From Haliangium sp963772315 (GTDB lineage Bacteria; Myxococcota_A; Polyangia; Haliangiales; Haliangiaceae), in the NCBI GenBank assembly GCA_963772315.1, contig CAVYWJ010000004.1, positions 310,001 to 374,000 on the forward strand: a stretch of 64,000 bases of DNA, read 5' to 3'. This document shows positions 15,685 through 24,058 of this stretch, piece by piece. The translations under genes were made by a program, and so were the position numbers. Each line of letters starts with the position of its first letter. Position 1 is the stretch's first letter. The notes beneath the pieces are model-generated. The model was not told the DNA's origin. It worked only from the letters and a program-made list of their open reading frames with translations, and made no database searches.

Positions 15685-17380
15685 TCACTTCACGCCGCGG
15701 AGGCCGCGGAGCGAGGCGCGGAGGCCGAGCGTGAGGGTCTGGATCACGCGCGTCGCGCGCATGCGGGCGCGGTCGAGCAGGTAGCCGGGGAGATCGGCGT
15801 CGCGGATGTCGCCGCGCTGGTGGGCCTCGGCGATGGCCTGGCGGCGTAGCTTGCCGCTGCTGGTCTTGTGGATCTGGCCGTAGCGGATGAAGTGGATGTC
15901 ATCGGGACGCACCTTGACGCCGGTGCGATCGAGCAGCGTGGCCACGAGCTGCTCCTGGTGCTGCCTGCGCGCGCGCAGCGCCTGCGCGCCCTGCACCTCG
16001 GCGAGCACGACCACGCGGTCGCCGGCCTGGAACACGGCGCTCCGGCCGGTGCGCACGAACGGCAAGGTGTCGACCACCTGCTCGAAGGCGCTGGCGAAGT
16101 AGCTCTGGCCGTTGACCTTCATGCGGTCGCCGATGCGGCCGGTGATGTACAGCGCGCCGCCCTGGAGCATGCCGACGTCGCCGGTGGCGTAGAAGCCATT
16201 GTCGCCGGCCAGGGGGCGGCCCTCCTCGAAGTAGCCGTCGGCCAGGGTGCCGGCGCCGAGCTGGATCTCGCCCAGCTCGCCCTCGCCCGCGACCCGGCCG
16301 TCGTCGGTGACGACGCGCAGATCGAAGGTCGGCAGCGGCTTGCCCACGCACACGGCCGGGACGTTGCCGGGCAGCATGTGGGCCTTGGGGTTGTCCTGGT
16401 TGTCGGCGGTCACCATGAGGACGACCTCGGCCATGCCATAGCAGGGCTGGAACACGCTCCGGCGCAGGCCGTAGGGCGCCATGCGCCGGCAGAACTCGTC
16501 CAGCGTGTCCATGTTGATCGGCTCGCTGCCGAGGTAGATGATCCGCAGGCTGGAGAAGTCGAGACCGGACAGGTCGTCGGGATCGGCCTCGCGCAGGTAG
16601 CGCAGCGCATAGTCGACGCCGAAGTTGGGCATGACCGTGCCATCGACGCGGTGCTCGCCGAGCGAGCGCAGCCATTCGATGGGATCCATCAGGTACTGGA
16701 GGGGCGTGTAGAGGTGGGCGGTGTTCGGCAGCACGAAGCTGGTCAGCAGGCCGCCGATGAGGCCCATGTCGTGGTACAGCGGCAGCCAGCTGGAGGAGAC
16801 GTCCTCGGCGCGGCGATTGTCGTGGCCGTTGATGAGGCCCATGTTGGCCAGGAAGCGATCGTGGCGGATGGGCACGCCCTTGGGGAAGGCGGTGGTGCCG
16901 GAGGAGAACTGCACGAAGGCGGGCTCGTCGGGCCGGGGATCGTGGAACGCGACCTCCTGGCCCGGGAGCGCCAGGCCGGCGAGATCGAGCCTCCGGGACC
17001 GGCAGGTCGAGGCCGCGCAGGCTGTCGGTGCGGAGGATGCGGTCGACGCGGAAGCGCTTCGCCATCACCTGCAGGAACTCGACGTAGGCCTCCTTGCCGC
17101 CGCTGAACAGGTACGGCTTGACCGACAGCGGCAGCGCGCCGACGCCGATCAGCGCCAGGAACGTGGCCAGCACGCGCTCGTCGGTCTCGAAGGGCAGGAT
17201 GACGCGCTTGCCCGGCCCGATGCCCTGCGCGCGCAGCCCGGCCATGTGGGCCTGGATCGAGGTGTAGAAGTCGGGATACGGAATCACCACGGTCGGGTCG
17301 GGAGCCGGCCTGTGCAGGTGCACTCCCCGCTCGCGCGGCGCCTGGGCGAGATTCCTGATCATTTCGACGATGGTATTCAT
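15685..17380 (-). CDS. Fatty acyl-AMP ligase-like enzyme (one frameshift)
   Basis: An adenylate-forming enzyme of about 565 residues, read in two frames that join near 16989; one extra G accounts for the shift. Before the break: start 'MNTIVEMIRNLAQAPRERG' and 'GKRVILPFETDERVLATFLA'. After it: the AMP-binding P-loop 'FSSGTTAFPKG', 'SWLPLYHDMGLIGGLL', 'GSEPI', 'FQPCYGMAEVVL' and 'YITGRIGDRMKVNGQSYF'. The Leu-Tyr-His-Asp-Met-Gly and Gly-Ser-Glu-Pro-Ile motifs resemble fatty acyl-AMP ligases, which pass fatty acids to an acyl carrier protein. It is the last gene of the operon with ACP, desaturase-like and AcpS-thioesterase genes, which supports that role. The frameshift may be a sequencing indel, since both halves are well conserved. 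Confidence 0.85.
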
Positions 17381-17385
17381 GGCAT

Positions 17386-18198
17386 CTACTGCGGTACGTG
17401 GAAGAAGTCGTTGACCGTGGCCAGGCCGCCCGCCTCGGTGTCGAAGAAGCCCACCTGCACGCGGGCCAGCACGGCGGGCAGGGACGGGTTGTCCTCGATC
17501 GGGATGACCTGCTGCCGGAACACCACCTGATATGCGATCTCGTCGGGGTCGGGCTGGTGCTCGAGCGTGGTCTCGACCCGGACCTGGCGGGTCGCGATCA
17601 TCCGCCGGTAGTCGACCTCGATGCGGGCGACCACCGCGATCACGCGCTTGCCGGGGCGGATGCCGTTCCTGGACATCCAGTCCCAGCGTCCGTTTTCGAG
17701 GTACTCGAGGACGGTGGCGTTGTTGACGTGCCCCAGGCTGTCGAGGTCGTTGGGGCGTACCCACATGGTCGTGGTGCTCGGCTCGTAAGTCATCGCGGAA
17801 GCCCCGGGTTCTGGCGCGCAGGCCGACGCCGTGGCGGGCGCGGGCCATATCACGGCCACGGCGGACGCGTACTCGCCGCTGTGAGAGATGGAGACCCGCG
17901 CCTGCCAGCGGTTGGCGCGGAAGGCCGCGTCGAGCGCGCCGTGCAGGCGCACGGTGACCGCGCCACGGCGCTCGTGGATGAGCTCGATGTCGGTCCAGTA
18001 GCTGCCGGTCTGCTCGGGCAGCGCCTTGAACAGCGCTTCCTTGGCCGAGAACAGGCCGGCCAGCGTGGCCTCGGGCGTGGACGAGGCCGCGACGTGCGCG
18101 CACTCGTCGTCGGTGAAGAAGACCCCGGGCTCGCGCAGGGCCGTGGCGCCGGCCATGGCCGAGACGAGCTGGAGATCCTGTCCCAGGCCGATCAGCAT
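17386..18198 (-). CDS. Holo-ACP synthase fused to 4HBT thioesterase
   Basis: 270 residues from the ATG at 18198. Residues 1-130 are an AcpS-type phosphopantetheinyl transferase: 'MLIGLGQDLQLV' (metal-binding Asp), 'FTDDECAHVA', and the signature 'LFSAKEALFKAL'. The second half is a hot-dog thioesterase with 'VRPNDLDSLGHVNNATVLEY' (catalytic Asp and Gly-His-Val-Asn-Asn) and 'RIEVDYRRMI'. One chain would thus activate the carrier protein by adding phosphopantetheine and release the finished acyl group by hydrolysis. The start overlaps the upstream desaturase stop by seven bases, and the ligase starts five bases after this stop. I have not seen this two-domain pairing as a standard family, so it is noted as unusual. 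Confidence 0.9.
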   Translation of the reverse strand: MLIGLGQDLQLVSAMAGATALREPGVFFTDDECAHVAASSTPEATLAGLFSAKEALFKALPEQTGSYWTDIELIHERRGAVTVRLHGALDAAFRANRWQARVSISHSGEYASAVAVIWPAPATASACAPEPGASAMTYEPSTTTMWVRPNDLDSLGHVNNATVLEYLENGRWDWMSRNGIRPGKRVIAVVARIEVDYRRMIATRQVRVETTLEHQPDPDEIAYQVVFRQQVIPIEDNPSLPAVLARVQVGFFDTEAGGLATVNDFFHVPQ

Positions 18199-19181
18199 CC
18201 GACCTGATCCATCCACGCTTCTTCCAGCTGATCGACGCTGGTCACCTCGATGTCGGTGAGCTGGCGCACCAGGGTGAAGATCATGGCCCGCTGCTTCTCG
18301 ATGGTCTGCGGGCGATCGACCTCGCCGCCGTCGTCCAGGGTGTCCCACCAGTTGACGTGGGTGCCGCGGTCCTCGACGTTTTCACGCCGGCTGCCGTACA
18401 GCTCGCCGCCCTCGCGCACGAACAGGAACGCCACCGCGAGCGCGTCCTTGGCGTGGTACTTGCCGCTGTCGATCAGCGCCCGGGCGAAGCTGGCGAAGTA
18501 CTGCATGTGCTGGATCTCGTCCGCGGAGACCTGCTGGAACAGCGCCTTGATCGCCGGGTGGCTGGCGCCCCTGGCGCAGCCCGCGTAGTTGGTCGCCGCG
18601 ACGATCTCGGAGACCGCCAGCAGCGTCAGCGTGCGCAGCATGTCGTCGTCGGGGAAGATCTTGCGGAACTCGATGAAGGTCTCGTCATCTACCTGCGGCA
18701 TGCCCACCAGCGCCGCGAGCCGGTTGAAGCTGGTCTCGTGGTAGGCCTCTTCCTCGTTCCAGTAGCGGCTCCAGGTGCCGCATGCCTGCATCACCGCGGC
18801 CAGCGCTGGATCCTGCTGCTGCCACAGGCGGCACTCCTTGTCGCTGAGACGGGACAGGCGGTCGGCGCCTGGCTTGGTGGTCAGCTCGGCGCGGCCGGCG
18901 TTCCACAGGTACACGCGGTCGGTATGGGACAGGCGCGCGACGTCGATGGCGTCGATCATGTTGACCGCGCTCCACCGGCGCCACTCGTGCAGGCGATGCT
19001 GGTGCCAGGTGACCTCGGCCAGGGTCATCTCGCGATTGTTGAAGACGCGGTAGAGGTCGCGCATCACGCGCGGGCGATCGCTCTCGCCGTTGCTGGCGCG
19101 GGTGAGCTCGACCTCGCGGCCGGCGATGTAGTCGTCGATCAGCGAGCTGCGCTCGCCGATCGGTGGGAAGGTCGGGTTCAT
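18192..19181 (-). CDS. Diiron acyl-ACP desaturase-like protein
   Basis: 329 residues, mostly helical, without membrane segments. Two carboxylate-histidine motifs lie about 80 residues apart: 'NEEEAYHETSF' (E-E-x-x-H) near residue 145 and 'SADEIQHMQYF' (D-E-x-x-H) near residue 225. They match the iron-ligand pattern of soluble acyl-ACP desaturases and other ferritin-like diiron oxygenases. The substrate is probably an acyl chain on the acyl carrier protein encoded just upstream; the two genes overlap by four bases. The reaction could be desaturation, hydroxylation or decarbonylation, and sequence alone does not decide. A redox partner is not encoded nearby. Confidence 0.78.
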   Translation of the reverse strand: MNPTFPPIGERSSLIDDYIAGREVELTRASNGESDRPRVMRDLYRVFNNREMTLAEVTWHQHRLHEWRRWSAVNMIDAIDVARLSHTDRVYLWNAGRAELTTKPGADRLSRLSDKECRLWQQQDPALAAVMQACGTWSRYWNEEEAYHETSFNRLAALVGMPQVDDETFIEFRKIFPDDDMLRTLTLLAVSEIVAATNYAGCARGASHPAIKALFQQVSADEIQHMQYFASFARALIDSGKYHAKDALAVAFLFVREGGELYGSRRENVEDRGTHVNWWDTLDDGGEVDRPQTIEKQRAMIFTLVRQLTDIEVTSVDQLEEAWMDQVGC

Positions 19182-19471
19182 GACGCCTTGCTCTCTTCCT
19201 GCGGCAGCTGCTCGGCCAGCGCCTGCAACACGGTGGTGATCGGGGTGTCGAGCGGGAACGTGGGCAGGCGGACCCGGACGCCGTGCGTCTTCTTCAGCGC
19301 GTTGGCCGTGCGGGCGAACGCCTCCATCAGATCGAGGCTGTTGTTCATCTTCTCGGAGCGAGCGACGATCTGAGCGAGGGTGAGATCCTGGTCGATGATC
19401 TCGCTCTGGGGCAACCCCGCGTAGGACGCGAAGGTTTCACGGACATAGGCATGAAGTTCGGCTGAGGTCAT
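19178..19471 (-). CDS. Acyl carrier protein, dedicated
   Basis: 97 residues. The ATG at 19471 follows GGAGAAGG. The attachment Ser is seen in 'EKMNNSLDLMEAFARTANAL', a variant of the usual Asp-Ser-Leu motif with Asn before Ser. Length and predicted four helices fit a discrete ACP. It is the first gene of the operon acp / desaturase-like / AcpS-thioesterase / ligase, and its stop overlaps the desaturase start (ATGA). The Asn-Ser-Leu variant and the private AcpS in the same operon suggest a specialised carrier distinct from the housekeeping fatty-acid ACP. Confidence 0.82.
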   Translation of the reverse strand: MTSAELHAYVRETFASYAGLPQSEIIDQDLTLAQIVARSEKMNNSLDLMEAFARTANALKKTHGVRVRLPTFPLDTPITTVLQALAEQLPQEESKAS

Positions 19472-19676
19472 GAGGTGGCCTTCTCCAGAGGTTCGAGGAG
19501 ACCCCACGGTAGCAGGGATATCCGGCGCAGGTAAGACCCACGCAGACGTTGCGCACCCGCGCAACCGTAACGGTTGTAACGGCCCGTACTGCGGATTCTC
19601 GGCAGCGTTCGATGTGTATTGTTCGGCCGCCGAAATTACTTTGCCCGGCGCGTCACCATGGTTTTTCAGAGAGCAT

Positions 19677-19801
19677 CACAAAACCGTCGCGAGCGGGTCG
19701 AGGGCAAGGCGGGGCGAGCACCGGAGCGGAGCGTACGTCGGGTACGTGAGCACCGGAGCGCAGCCCCAACGCAGCCATCGACCCGCGCAGCAGGTTTTGT
19801 G
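19677..19801. repeat. 125-bp nested inverted repeat
   Basis: Paired arms fold inward: CACAAAACC (19677-19685) with GGTTTTGTG (19793-19801), GCGGGTCGA (19693-19701) with TCGACCCGC (19778-19786), further GC-rich pairs, and a central hairpin around CGTAC...GTACG. Inside, the direct repeat GAGCACCGGAGCG occurs twice. The element ends seven bases before the stop of the transporter gene on the minus strand, so it may act as a large terminator. It could also be a mobile palindromic element. The remainder of 19472-19807 shows no gene. Confidence 0.85.
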
Positions 19802-19807
19802 GCGGGC

Positions 19808-21283
19808 TCAGTCCTTGCCGGCGGGGGTGGGGTAGGCTTCCTGGGTCTCGTCCCAGATGCGCACGTTGCGGGTCTCCTTGAGGTAGAGGGAGCCGATGAC
19901 GAACGTGAGCAGCGCGACGCTGATCGGATACAGCAGGCCGGCGTAGATGTTGCCGGTGGCGGCGCAGATGACCAGGCCGATCACGGGCAGGAGGCCGCCG
20001 AAGATGCCGTTGCCGATGTGATACGGCAGCGACATCGATGTGTACCGGATCTTGGCCGGGAAGGCCTCGACCAGGTAGGCCGCGATCGGGCCGTAGACGA
20101 TGGTGACGAACACGACCTGGATGAAGATCAGGAGGACCAGCAGCGGGATGTCAGGAGCCGCGGCCATGGGCGCCGCGACCAGCGCGCCGTCGACGATGGT
20201 CTGCGGGGTGAGCTTGATCTCGCCGGTGGTCGGGTTGCGGGCCGAGACCACGCTGACGATGTCGTTGCCGGCGGCGTGCTCCATGCCCATGTAGAGCGGG
20301 TAGTAGGACAGGGCCGCGAGCAGGCAGCCGGCCATCATGAGCCGCTTGCGGCCGATGCGATCGGACAGCGCGCCGAAGACGACGAACAACGGCATCGCCA
20401 GGAGCAGGGCCGTGGCCACGGTGATGTTGGCGGTGCGGGCCTCGATCTTGAGGATGTTCTGCAGGTAGAAGAGGGCGTAGAACTGGCCCGTGTACCAGAC
20501 CACGCCCTGACCGGCGGTGGCGCCGAAGAGCGAGATGAGGATGCGCTTCCAGGCGACCCAGGTGCCGAAGCTCTCGCGCAGGGGCGCCTGCGAGGTCTTC
20601 CCCGATTGCTTGAGGTGGGTGAAGATCGGCGACTCCTTCATGCGCAGGCGGATGTACAGGGACATGCCGACCAGGGCGATCGAGAGCAGGAAGGGGATGC
20701 GCCAGCCGTAGGCCGAGAAGTCCTCCTTGGACATCGTCGACTGCACGGACAGGATCACGGCCAGCGAGATGAAGAGGCCGAGCGTGGCCGTGACCTGGAT
20801 GAAGCTGGTGTAGAAGCCGCGGCGCTCGTCGGGGACGTGCTCGGCGACGTAGGTGGCCGCGCCGCCGTACTCACCGCCGAGCGCGAGGCCCTGCAAGATG
20901 CGGATGAGGATCAGGATCAGCGGGGCGGCGATGCCGATGGTCTCGTAGGTGGGCAGGACGCCGATCAGGGCGGTGGCGCCGCCCATGATCAGCAGCGTGA
21001 CCAGGAAGGCGTACTTGCGTCCGACCAGATCGCCGATGCGGCCGAAGAAGAGCGCGCCGAACGGGCGTACGACGAAGCCGACCGCGAAGGTCGACAGGTA
21101 CGCGATCAGGGCCAGGGTGTCGTTGCCCTTGGGGTAGAACAGCGGCGCGATGACCGAGGCCAGCGAGCCGAAGATGTAGAAGTCGTACCACTCGATGACG
21201 GTCCCGGCGGCGGAGGCGCCGATGACCTTCCAGATACCGGCGCGGGTTGCGGGAGCCTGCGGGCCGCTGGTCTGTGTCGCCAT
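19808..21283 (-). CDS. MFS transporter, metabolite:H+ symporter type
   Basis: 491 residues with twelve predicted membrane helices. The N-terminus 'SAAGTVIEWYDFYIFGSLAS' and the loop 'VRPFGALFFGRIGDLVGRKYA' are typical of the MHS branch of the major facilitator family, which imports organic acids or osmolytes (shikimate, proline/betaine, alpha-ketoglutarate types). 'LALGGEYGGAATYVAEHVPD' marks helix 5. An extra extracytoplasmic loop near residues 340-385 is longer than usual. The gene is divergent from a paralogue at 21578. The start at 21283 has AAAGAGAAC upstream. The substrate cannot be assigned. Confidence 0.92.
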   Translation of the reverse strand: MATQTSGPQAPATRAGIWKVIGASAAGTVIEWYDFYIFGSLASVIAPLFYPKGNDTLALIAYLSTFAVGFVVRPFGALFFGRIGDLVGRKYAFLVTLLIMGGATALIGVLPTYETIGIAAPLILILIRILQGLALGGEYGGAATYVAEHVPDERRGFYTSFIQVTATLGLFISLAVILSVQSTMSKEDFSAYGWRIPFLLSIALVGMSLYIRLRMKESPIFTHLKQSGKTSQAPLRESFGTWVAWKRILISLFGATAGQGVVWYTGQFYALFYLQNILKIEARTANITVATALLLAMPLFVVFGALSDRIGRKRLMMAGCLLAALSYYPLYMGMEHAAGNDIVSVVSARNPTTGEIKLTPQTIVDGALVAAPMAAAPDIPLLVLLIFIQVVFVTIVYGPIAAYLVEAFPAKIRYTSMSLPYHIGNGIFGGLLPVIGLVICAATGNIYAGLLYPISVALLTFVIGSLYLKETRNVRIWDETQEAYPTPAGKD

Positions 21284-21577
21284 GTCGTTCTCTTTCTGCG
21301 GGGGGATGGCGGGCAGAATGTGCGTCAGCCAATCTACGTGGCCCCTCGATCATTGTCGAGACGCGGACGCCCAGCCCGGTCGGTATGCGAGGCGCGTGAC
21401 ACCTCGCGCGGGTCGGTCTTTTGCAATGCACAACAAATCTGACGCAGTCCCCTGTACTCGGTTCAGGGCCCTTGATATGGTCTGGTCCGTCCAAGGCGCA
21501 TCTGGCCCCGTTTCCGTGCACGCGGCTTCGTGGTGCACTGCACAACCGGGGATGCGCGCGAACCGGAGAATCGAAAC
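21284..21577. promoter_or_regulatory. Shared promoter region between two divergent transporters
   Basis: This 294-base region drives both MHS transporters. It holds a direct repeat, TGCAATGCACAAC (about 21423) and TGCACTGCACAAC (about 21533), roughly 110 bases apart and each close to one end. Paired sites like these could bind one regulator that controls both genes, possibly by looping. No regulator gene is adjacent. Confidence 0.45.
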
Positions 21578-22906
21578 ATGGCGCAAGAACCCAATCGGCC
21601 AGGCCAGGTGCACAAGTCGTCGATCACCCAGGTGGCCCTGGCGAGCTTCATCGGCACCGCGATCGAGTGGTACGACTTCTTCCTGTACGGGACCGCGGCC
21701 GCGCTGGTCTTCAACAAGCTGTTCTTCCCGACCTCGGAGCCGCTGACCGGCACGCTGCTGGCATTCGGCACCGCCGCGGTCGGGTTCGTGGCGCGGCCGC
21801 TCGGCGGCATCGTGTTCGGGCACTTCGGCGACAAGGTCGGTCGCAAGACCATGCTCAGCCTGTCGCTGCTGATCATGGGCGTGGCCACGTGCCTGATCGG
21901 GCTGCTGCCGACGTATGAGAGCCTGGGCGCGGGCGCCGCGGTCCTGCTGGTGGTGATGCGTCTGGCCCAGGGCTTTGGCCTGGGCGGCGAGTGGGGCGGC
22001 GCGGTGCTGATGGCGGTCGAGCACGCGCCCAAGAACAGGCGCGGCTTCTACGGCAGCTGGCCGCAGATGGGCGCGCCGGCCGGGTTGCTGCTGGCCAACG
22101 GCGTGTTCTTCCTGGTGTCGGGAAATCTGTCGGACGCGGAGTTCCTGGCCTGGGGCTGGCGCATCCCGTTCCTGCTCAGCGCGCTGCTGGTGATCGTCGG
22201 CCTGTTCATCCGCCTGCGCCTGGCCGAGTCACCGGCCTTCAACAAGGTCAAGGAGTCCGGCGCCGAGGTGAAGATGCCCATCGTGGAGGTGCTGAAGCGC
22301 CACCCCAAGAACATCCTGCTGGCGATGGGCGCGCGCTTCGCCGAGAACGGGTTCTTCTACATCCTCACGGTGTTCGTGCTGACCTACGCGACGGAGAAGC
22401 TGAAGGTCGAGCGCTCGACCGTGCTGACCGGCGTGATGATCGCCACCGGCTTCCACCTGTTCGCGATTCCGATGTTCGGCGCGCTGTCGGATCGTCTGGG
22501 CCGGCGGCCGGTCTACATGATGGGCGCGATCTTCTCGGGCCTGTTCGCGTTCCCGTTCTTCTGGCTGCTCGACACCCGCGAGCCGGCCCTGATCTGGACC
22601 GCGATCGCCATCGGCGTGGCGATCGGTCACGCGGCCATGTACGGACCGCAGGCGAGCTTCTTCTCCGAGCTGTTCGGCACCCGCGTGCGCTACAGCGGCG
22701 CCTCGCTCGGCTACCAGCTCGCGTCCGTGTTCGCCGGCGGTCTGTCGCCGCTGATCGCCACCTGGCTGCTGCAGCGATCAGGCGGCGACTCCACGCCGGT
22801 GGCCATCTACATGGTGGTGCTGGCGCTGATCACCGTGGTCTCGGTGTTCTTTGCCGCCGAGACGTTCAAGCAAGACATCGGCGACGATCAGCCGCCCAGG
22901 GCTTAG
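21578..22906 (+). CDS. MFS transporter, metabolite:H+ symporter type (paralogue)
   Basis: 442 residues from the ATG at 21578, which follows GGAGAATCG. It carries the same MHS signature as its divergent neighbour: 'FIGTAIEWYDFFLYGTAAAL', 'VARPLGGIVFGHFGDKVGRK' and 'GFGLGGEWGGAVLMAVEHAP'. Twelve helices are predicted. It lacks the long extra loop of the neighbour and ends in a short polar tail. The two proteins are diverged enough to suggest different substrates. The stop overlaps the tail end of the convergent immunity-like gene by four bases. Confidence 0.92.
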   Translation: MAQEPNRPGQVHKSSITQVALASFIGTAIEWYDFFLYGTAAALVFNKLFFPTSEPLTGTLLAFGTAAVGFVARPLGGIVFGHFGDKVGRKTMLSLSLLIMGVATCLIGLLPTYESLGAGAAVLLVVMRLAQGFGLGGEWGGAVLMAVEHAPKNRRGFYGSWPQMGAPAGLLLANGVFFLVSGNLSDAEFLAWGWRIPFLLSALLVIVGLFIRLRLAESPAFNKVKESGAEVKMPIVEVLKRHPKNILLAMGARFAENGFFYILTVFVLTYATEKLKVERSTVLTGVMIATGFHLFAIPMFGALSDRLGRRPVYMMGAIFSGLFAFPFFWLLDTREPALIWTAIAIGVAIGHAAMYGPQASFFSELFGTRVRYSGASLGYQLASVFAGGLSPLIATWLLQRSGGDSTPVAIYMVVLALITVVSVFFAAETFKQDIGDDQPPRA

Positions 22907-23379
22907 CCGGATCGATCGAGTACGCGCAGCGCGCGCAGGACGCGGTCGATGATGGGATCATCGGCACCTGCGGGCAGCCAGCCGACGGGGATATCGGCGT
23001 GCTCCAGGAAGTTCCAGGCCCGATCACGGGCCGCATCATCGATGAGCTGGTCCATGGCCGTGGACCAGCTCGCGAACATCCATGCTCGCTGGAACTCGAA
23101 CCGCTCGTGGTTCCTCCAGCCCTGGGGCAGCCGTTCACGCAGGTAGCGCACCAGCAGGTCGCGCGAGAATCGATCGATAGCCCCCGTCTTCACCGCCTCC
23201 AGACGAAGCATTCTCTCGACTTGAATCGCGGCCACATCGTCGCCCAGCTCGGCCGCGAGCTCCATCAGGGTGGCAGTCGGCCGCGCGCTCGCAAAGGCGG
23301 ACACGGAGTCGAATCCCAGGGCCCGCGCGCGCTCCTGGATCCGACCCGGCCAGTCGCCCTGCCATGTCTGCTCACTCAT
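22903..23379 (-). CDS. Immunity-like protein, second copy
   Basis: 158 residues ('MSEQTWQGDWPGRIQERARA'). It matches the first 158 residues of the gene just upstream position by position: 'GFDSVSAFASARPTATLMEL' against 'GFLSVATFAEAHPTSTLLEL', then 'FSRDLLVRYLRERLPQGW' against 'FSRDLLARRIRQNLPTGW'. Both end in Asp-Asp/His-Asp-Pro-Ile-Ile. Small acidic proteins of this kind occur downstream of polymorphic toxins in myxobacteria and presumably neutralise them; that role is inferred from position. Its start overlaps the stop of the upstream copy by eight bases. Confidence 0.8.
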   Translation of the reverse strand: MSEQTWQGDWPGRIQERARALGFDSVSAFASARPTATLMELAAELGDDVAAIQVERMLRLEAVKTGAIDRFSRDLLVRYLRERLPQGWRNHERFEFQRAWMFASWSTAMDQLIDDAARDRAWNFLEHADIPVGWLPAGADDPIIDRVLRALRVLDRSG

Positions 23380-24058
23380 GCGTCACTCCTGCCAGTGGCT
23401 CGAACGGCTTGTCGATGTCGTACTTCTTCGTGAGCGCGCCGACGACTTCCAGGATCTCCTCCTGCTGCAAGCGCCGCCCGAGTCGCTGCTCCAGCGTCTG
23501 CAGCTCGCCCATCACCACCAGATCCCAGCCCCCCGGCCAGGGCCGCCCCATGCCGCGGATGAACCCGACGTGGCTATCAGCAGCTGGACCCTCGATACGA
23601 ACATCCGCAAAGGCCCGCTCGATGATGGGGTCATGGGGGCCATCGGGCAACCGGCCGGTGGGGATGTCGCCATGATTCATGAACTCCCAGACTGCCTCGC
23701 GGCTCGATTCGTCGATGAAGTCTTCTACACCAAACGACCAGTCGACGTGCGCACCTGCTCGTTTCAATGCGAGTCGCTCACCCTGCTCCCACCCCGTGGG
23801 AAGATTTTGTCGAATTCGTCGAGCCAGTAGATCTCGGGAAAAACTGCCAATCGCTCTGGTTTCCTGCGCCTCGGCATGAAGGACACTCTCGACCTGAGCA
23901 GCAGCCACGTCATCTCCTAGCTCGTTTGCGAGTTCTAGCAACGTTGAGGTGGGGTGTGCCTCCGCGAACGTAGCCACAGACAGGAATCCCCGTGCACGCA
24001 CCCGCTGATAGATCCTCACCAGCCAATCTCCGTGCCATGCATGTCCACTCGTCATCAT
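23372..24058 (-). CDS. Immunity-like protein carrying a toxin-derived tail
   Basis: 228 residues. Residues 1-158 are the immunity-like domain shared with the next gene. Residues about 165-225 instead match the end of the toxin encoded just upstream. Here the segment reads 'GRPWPGGWDLVVMGELQ' and 'EEILEVVGALTKKYDIDKPF'; the toxin has 'GRTWPREWNQLVMDTLK' and 'AEIIEIVQALMTENYINKPF'. The gene therefore looks like an immunity gene joined to the tail of a second, otherwise deleted toxin. Its start overlaps the toxin stop (A-ATG-A), which couples translation. Whether the tail still has a role is unknown. Confidence 0.82.
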   Translation of the reverse strand: MMTSGHAWHGDWLVRIYQRVRARGFLSVATFAEAHPTSTLLELANELGDDVAAAQVESVLHAEAQETRAIGSFSRDLLARRIRQNLPTGWEQGERLALKRAGAHVDWSFGVEDFIDESSREAVWEFMNHGDIPTGRLPDGPHDPIIERAFADVRIEGPAADSHVGFIRGMGRPWPGGWDLVVMGELQTLEQRLGRRLQQEEILEVVGALTKKYDIDKPFEPLAGVTHE

